This document shows positions 61,206 through 64,000 of a DNA stretch of 64,000 bases, one piece after another. The notes below the pieces were generated by a model that made no database searches, was not told where the DNA came from, and was given only the letters and a program-made list of their open reading frames with translations. Both the position numbers and the translations under genes were made by a program. This DNA is from Cymodocea nodosa (lineage: Eukaryota > Streptophyta > Magnoliopsida > Alismatales > Cymodoceaceae). Location: contig JAZBRI010000009.1 in the NCBI GenBank assembly GCA_036874045.1, positions 2,542,001-2,606,000 on the forward strand, in the 5' to 3' direction. Every line of letters starts with the position of its first letter. The first letter of the stretch is position 1.

Positions 61206-63446
61206 TGTTTAGAATGAAAAAGTGCATATTATTAACGGTTAAATGATGATTAATTGCATAATATTTAGCTTATCATATAAGAATTAAGCTATTATGTTAT
61301 AATTGCACTGTTATATGCTTTAATTGAAGAATTTGCTTAATTTGGGGGAATTAATGTTAATTTAGTACATTTATGAACTGTTGGTAAGTTGCAAGCTGTT
61401 AAATTCTTAAGTATCCGAATTTTCTGATATTTCGGACAATTATGTTTAACATACCGAACATATTCAGACAGTTATGTTTAACAAACCAAACATGTATCGG
61501 ATAGTTATGTTTAAATTGCCGAACAGCTATGTTTTGATAGAATATTTTATTATTTCCTGGAGTACACGTGTCGAAACCATAATGAATGACTTAAGTGAAC
61601 TTTCGGTGAGTTATCTATAACTATCCGAAATTGCAGCTGGGCATCAGATAGTTATCCCTATAACTCTCCGAAATCTCTTTTTATTTATAAAATAGTTGAG
61701 GACACGTGTCATGTTTTGGGAAATTAACTTAAGTGGATTTTCGGTGAGTTAGCTGTAACTATCTGAAATACATCTGAGCATCAGATAGTTAGACCTGTAA
61801 CTCTCCAAAATGTTATTTTATGATTAAACTGTTGCTGACACGTGTCGAGATCTGGTAGATTTACTTAAGTTATATATCGGTGAGTTATTTATAACTATCC
61901 GAAATGCACTTGAGCATCGGATAGTTAAGTTTATAAGTATCCGAAATGCACTTGAGCATCGGATAGTTAAATTTATGCACGTGTTGAATTTAAATGCTTT
62001 AGTATATCACGTGAGATGCACATGTTTAACTCGTTAAGTTAGCATAACTGTACGCATTGAGTTACATGAATATACACTAAGGTAACGCATTATGTTAGCA
62101 GCTTATTTCTTTATATTTTCTAATATGCCACTGTAGCGGTTGTAGGAACAAACAGTTGGAAGAGAAAAAACCACGTTTGTACATATCACGCAGGAGAAGA
62201 AAGCATCGCCGTTGATATGAATGAAGGAAATCCAACTGATCATTCAAGTAGAAGCAATTACTACTGAAGAAATATAAAAGAAAAGAAGAAAAAAAGAAGA
62301 AAGTGTGTGATCGATGGACGAACAGTGTGTGCAGAGGAGGATGAGTGTCGTAATTCTCTAAAGTAGCACACCAACCATCATCATCACCACCATAATCACC
62401 AACCATCGGAGGTCTGTGAGGATACTTGCCTGATGTCAGGTCGATTTCGAGCCAAACATAGTGCTTGACAACTATTGTGAGGAGTGATCGCGTCGCGGGA
62501 AGGGAAGCCATTTTCACCAAATGCCGACTCATATTTCAGGAGATCGTAAAGCTTTTAGCCTTGGCTTCGGGTTGATGCCTGTATGCTAAAGAGGAGATCA
62601 TCTTGCAATTCTGGACTCGCGATTCTATAGGGAGAGGAGACAGAATTGTAAGTGGTTTAATTTTCAATGGTGTAATCGCGTTGCAAGTAGTGTCGGAAGT
62701 ATTTACTGTCAAGTGAGATTACTTTACATTTCACCTTTTGCCCATTTCCATGTTCATATTAAAACAAAAATACCAAAAACAATTTATCTATGTTTGTATG
62801 TTGTATTTGAGTGTTGTATCGTGATTAATGTTATCTTTGTTAGTGTTGTGATTGTTTTATGTTTATTTTAGTTTTACAGTTTACTGAAATTGGTTCGTTC
62901 AAAAGACTTAAAGATTTTAATGATTATTGTTTGAATTATCTGAATGCTAGTATTGCTTAATGATAAATCCAATGTTAACTAACATTAAAGAGCTTAATTG
63001 ATGTTATTTACAATCTGTGGAATCGCCCAATGGTTGGCCGAATTCCTCTGTAAATAGCAGTATTAAAAAGAAAAGACAAGCTCATAGAGTTAACTTAAGT
63101 CCACGAGGTTAGTCCGTTGAGTTAGCTATAACTCAACGAACTTAGTCCATTGAGTTAACTGTAATTCAACGGAGAGCTTATTGAATATATAAAGTTGATT
63201 TTTAACAAATGAACAGTTCTCAAGTTTGTCAGCAATTCCCTGTGGGATCGACTTGTACTTTTACATTGATATAATAGACACTATGCACTTGCAGTTAAAG
63301 TACAAATTGGAATTAATATCTAAATTGTATTAAAGGTTGTTTGTTTACTTCTAAAAGAGAGAATAGACATAAAGATAAATTAACTAAGTAAAAACAGAAG
63401 TAACAAATCCAAGTTTTTTTAGTGTAGTGCTTTGAAAACCCAAACA
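61206..63446 (+). mobile_element. Solo LTR of the 35-bp-interior family, with expanded U3
   Basis: 2,241 bp from TGTTTAGAATGAAAAAG to ACCCAAACA, with a perfect 5-bp target duplication TTAGT (61201-61205 and 63447-63451). It is homologous to the LTRs at 44518 and 46398 but about 390 bp longer, because U3 carries several copies of a ~138-bp module (CACGTG at 61565, 61703, 61839, 61978). A solo LTR normally arises by recombination between two LTRs of one element. Confidence 0.92.
61420..62013 (+). promoter_or_regulatory. Modular U3 array: CACGTG plus inverted TATCCGA/TCGGATA motifs
   Basis: 61,430-61,535 has four ~32-bp units with CGGATAGTTATGTTTAA. From 61,565 follow modules of 138, 136 and 139 bp, each with ACACGTGTC or GCACGTG, TCGGTGAGTTA, CTATAACTATCCGAAAT and GCATCGGATAGTTA. 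CACGTG is the G-box/ABRE core; its presence is seen, its use as an enhancer is inference. Confidence 0.75.
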
Positions 63447-63451
63447 TTAGT

Positions 63452-64000
63452 CCCTTAGCAACACCTTAAAGGTAACCTGAAAATCATAACAAAATAAATA
63501 TAAATTAATTAAAACTAATTTAGGCCACTTTCATTAGGAACACGACCACACTTAGCAAGTGTAGCAAGCCTTTAAATCTCTAGGTTCAGCTAATTGTTCA
63601 GTTGTAGAGATAAAATTTAATTTAATTTTACCTTTAAGCACATTATCCTTTAAGAAATGATGTCTAACTTCAATATGATTTGACCTAGAGTGCAATACAA
63701 GATTTTTAGAAAGACTTATTATCGAGGTACTATCACAAAGAATTTCAGTTGGTCCAAAATGTATTTCATAGTCTTTTAGGGTTTGTTTAATCCATAATAC
63801 CTGAGCAGAACATAATGAAGCTACAACATATTCAGCTTCAGTAGTGGACAGAGCTACACAATTCTGTTTCTTACTAAACTAAGAAACTAAAGAATTTCCT
63901 AATAGTTGACATGTCCCATAAGTGCTTTTCTTATTTGATTTGCTTCCTATATAATCAGCATCACTATACCCTATAAGATCTATAGAACTATCTTTAAAAT
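63452..64000 (-). mobile_element. Copia RNase H remnant at window edge (fossil)
   Basis: From about 63,600 the minus strand resembles the RNase H at 35,296-35,907: DADYIGSKSNKKSTYGTC near 63,930, then STTEAEYV and a CDSTS-like stretch, and HSRSNHIEVRHHFL near 63,670. It continues to the right of the window. 63,452-63,540 may instead belong to the interior and 5' LTR edge of the tRNA-Asp-type element to its left. Broken. Confidence 0.75.

Overview
The window is nuclear DNA from a flowering plant. Two host genes have plant-type exons and introns: a casein kinase 1-like kinase and a single-Myb-histone telomere-binding protein. The rest is AT-rich DNA packed with plant transposon families: Copia, tRNA-Asp-primed LTR elements, PIF/Harbinger, hAT, RTE and L1 LINEs. 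GC-rich first exons in an AT-rich background hint at a non-grass monocot; this is a guess, not a measurement.

Layout. 1-3.65 kb is intron 2 of the CK1 gene, holding LTR debris and an RTE LINE fragment. 3.65-3.89 kb carries CK1 exons 2 and 1 on the minus strand; the rest of that gene lies left of the window. A GC-rich head-to-head region (3.9-4.6 kb) separates it from a poorly supported plus-strand transcription unit (4.4-5.5 kb). 7.3-17.9 kb is an old Copia element split by a PIF/Harbinger-like element (11.4-17.1 kb). That element carries a captured histone H2A fragment and was itself split by a second Harbinger element (12.3-16.8 kb). 19.5-28.5 kb is the telomere-binding gene, six exons on the minus strand, with a MITE, a LINE and an RTE fragment in its introns.

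29-64 kb holds no host gene that I can see. A minus-strand Sirevirus-like Copia fossil (33.6-50.1 kb) has been split twice: by a Harbinger element with an uninterrupted transposase (37.2-43.6 kb), and by an LTR element whose two 1.85-kb LTRs enclose only 35 bp (44.5-48.3 kb). Further right are Copia env-like remnants, a 5S-rRNA-headed poly(A) SINE-like insertion (53.9-54.4 kb), a degenerate hAT (56.7-59.2 kb) containing a perfect 48-bp hairpin, an LTR on the minus strand, and a 2.24-kb solo LTR (61.2-63.4 kb). The window ends in another Copia RNase H remnant.

Most worth following up: the 35-bp-interior LTR element; its LTR family's variable array of ~138-bp modules carrying CACGTG and inverted TATCCGA motifs, with similar motifs in unrelated Copia LTRs; the 5S-headed SINE candidate; and the H2A capture. 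No rRNA gene, tRNA gene or CRISPR array was found.
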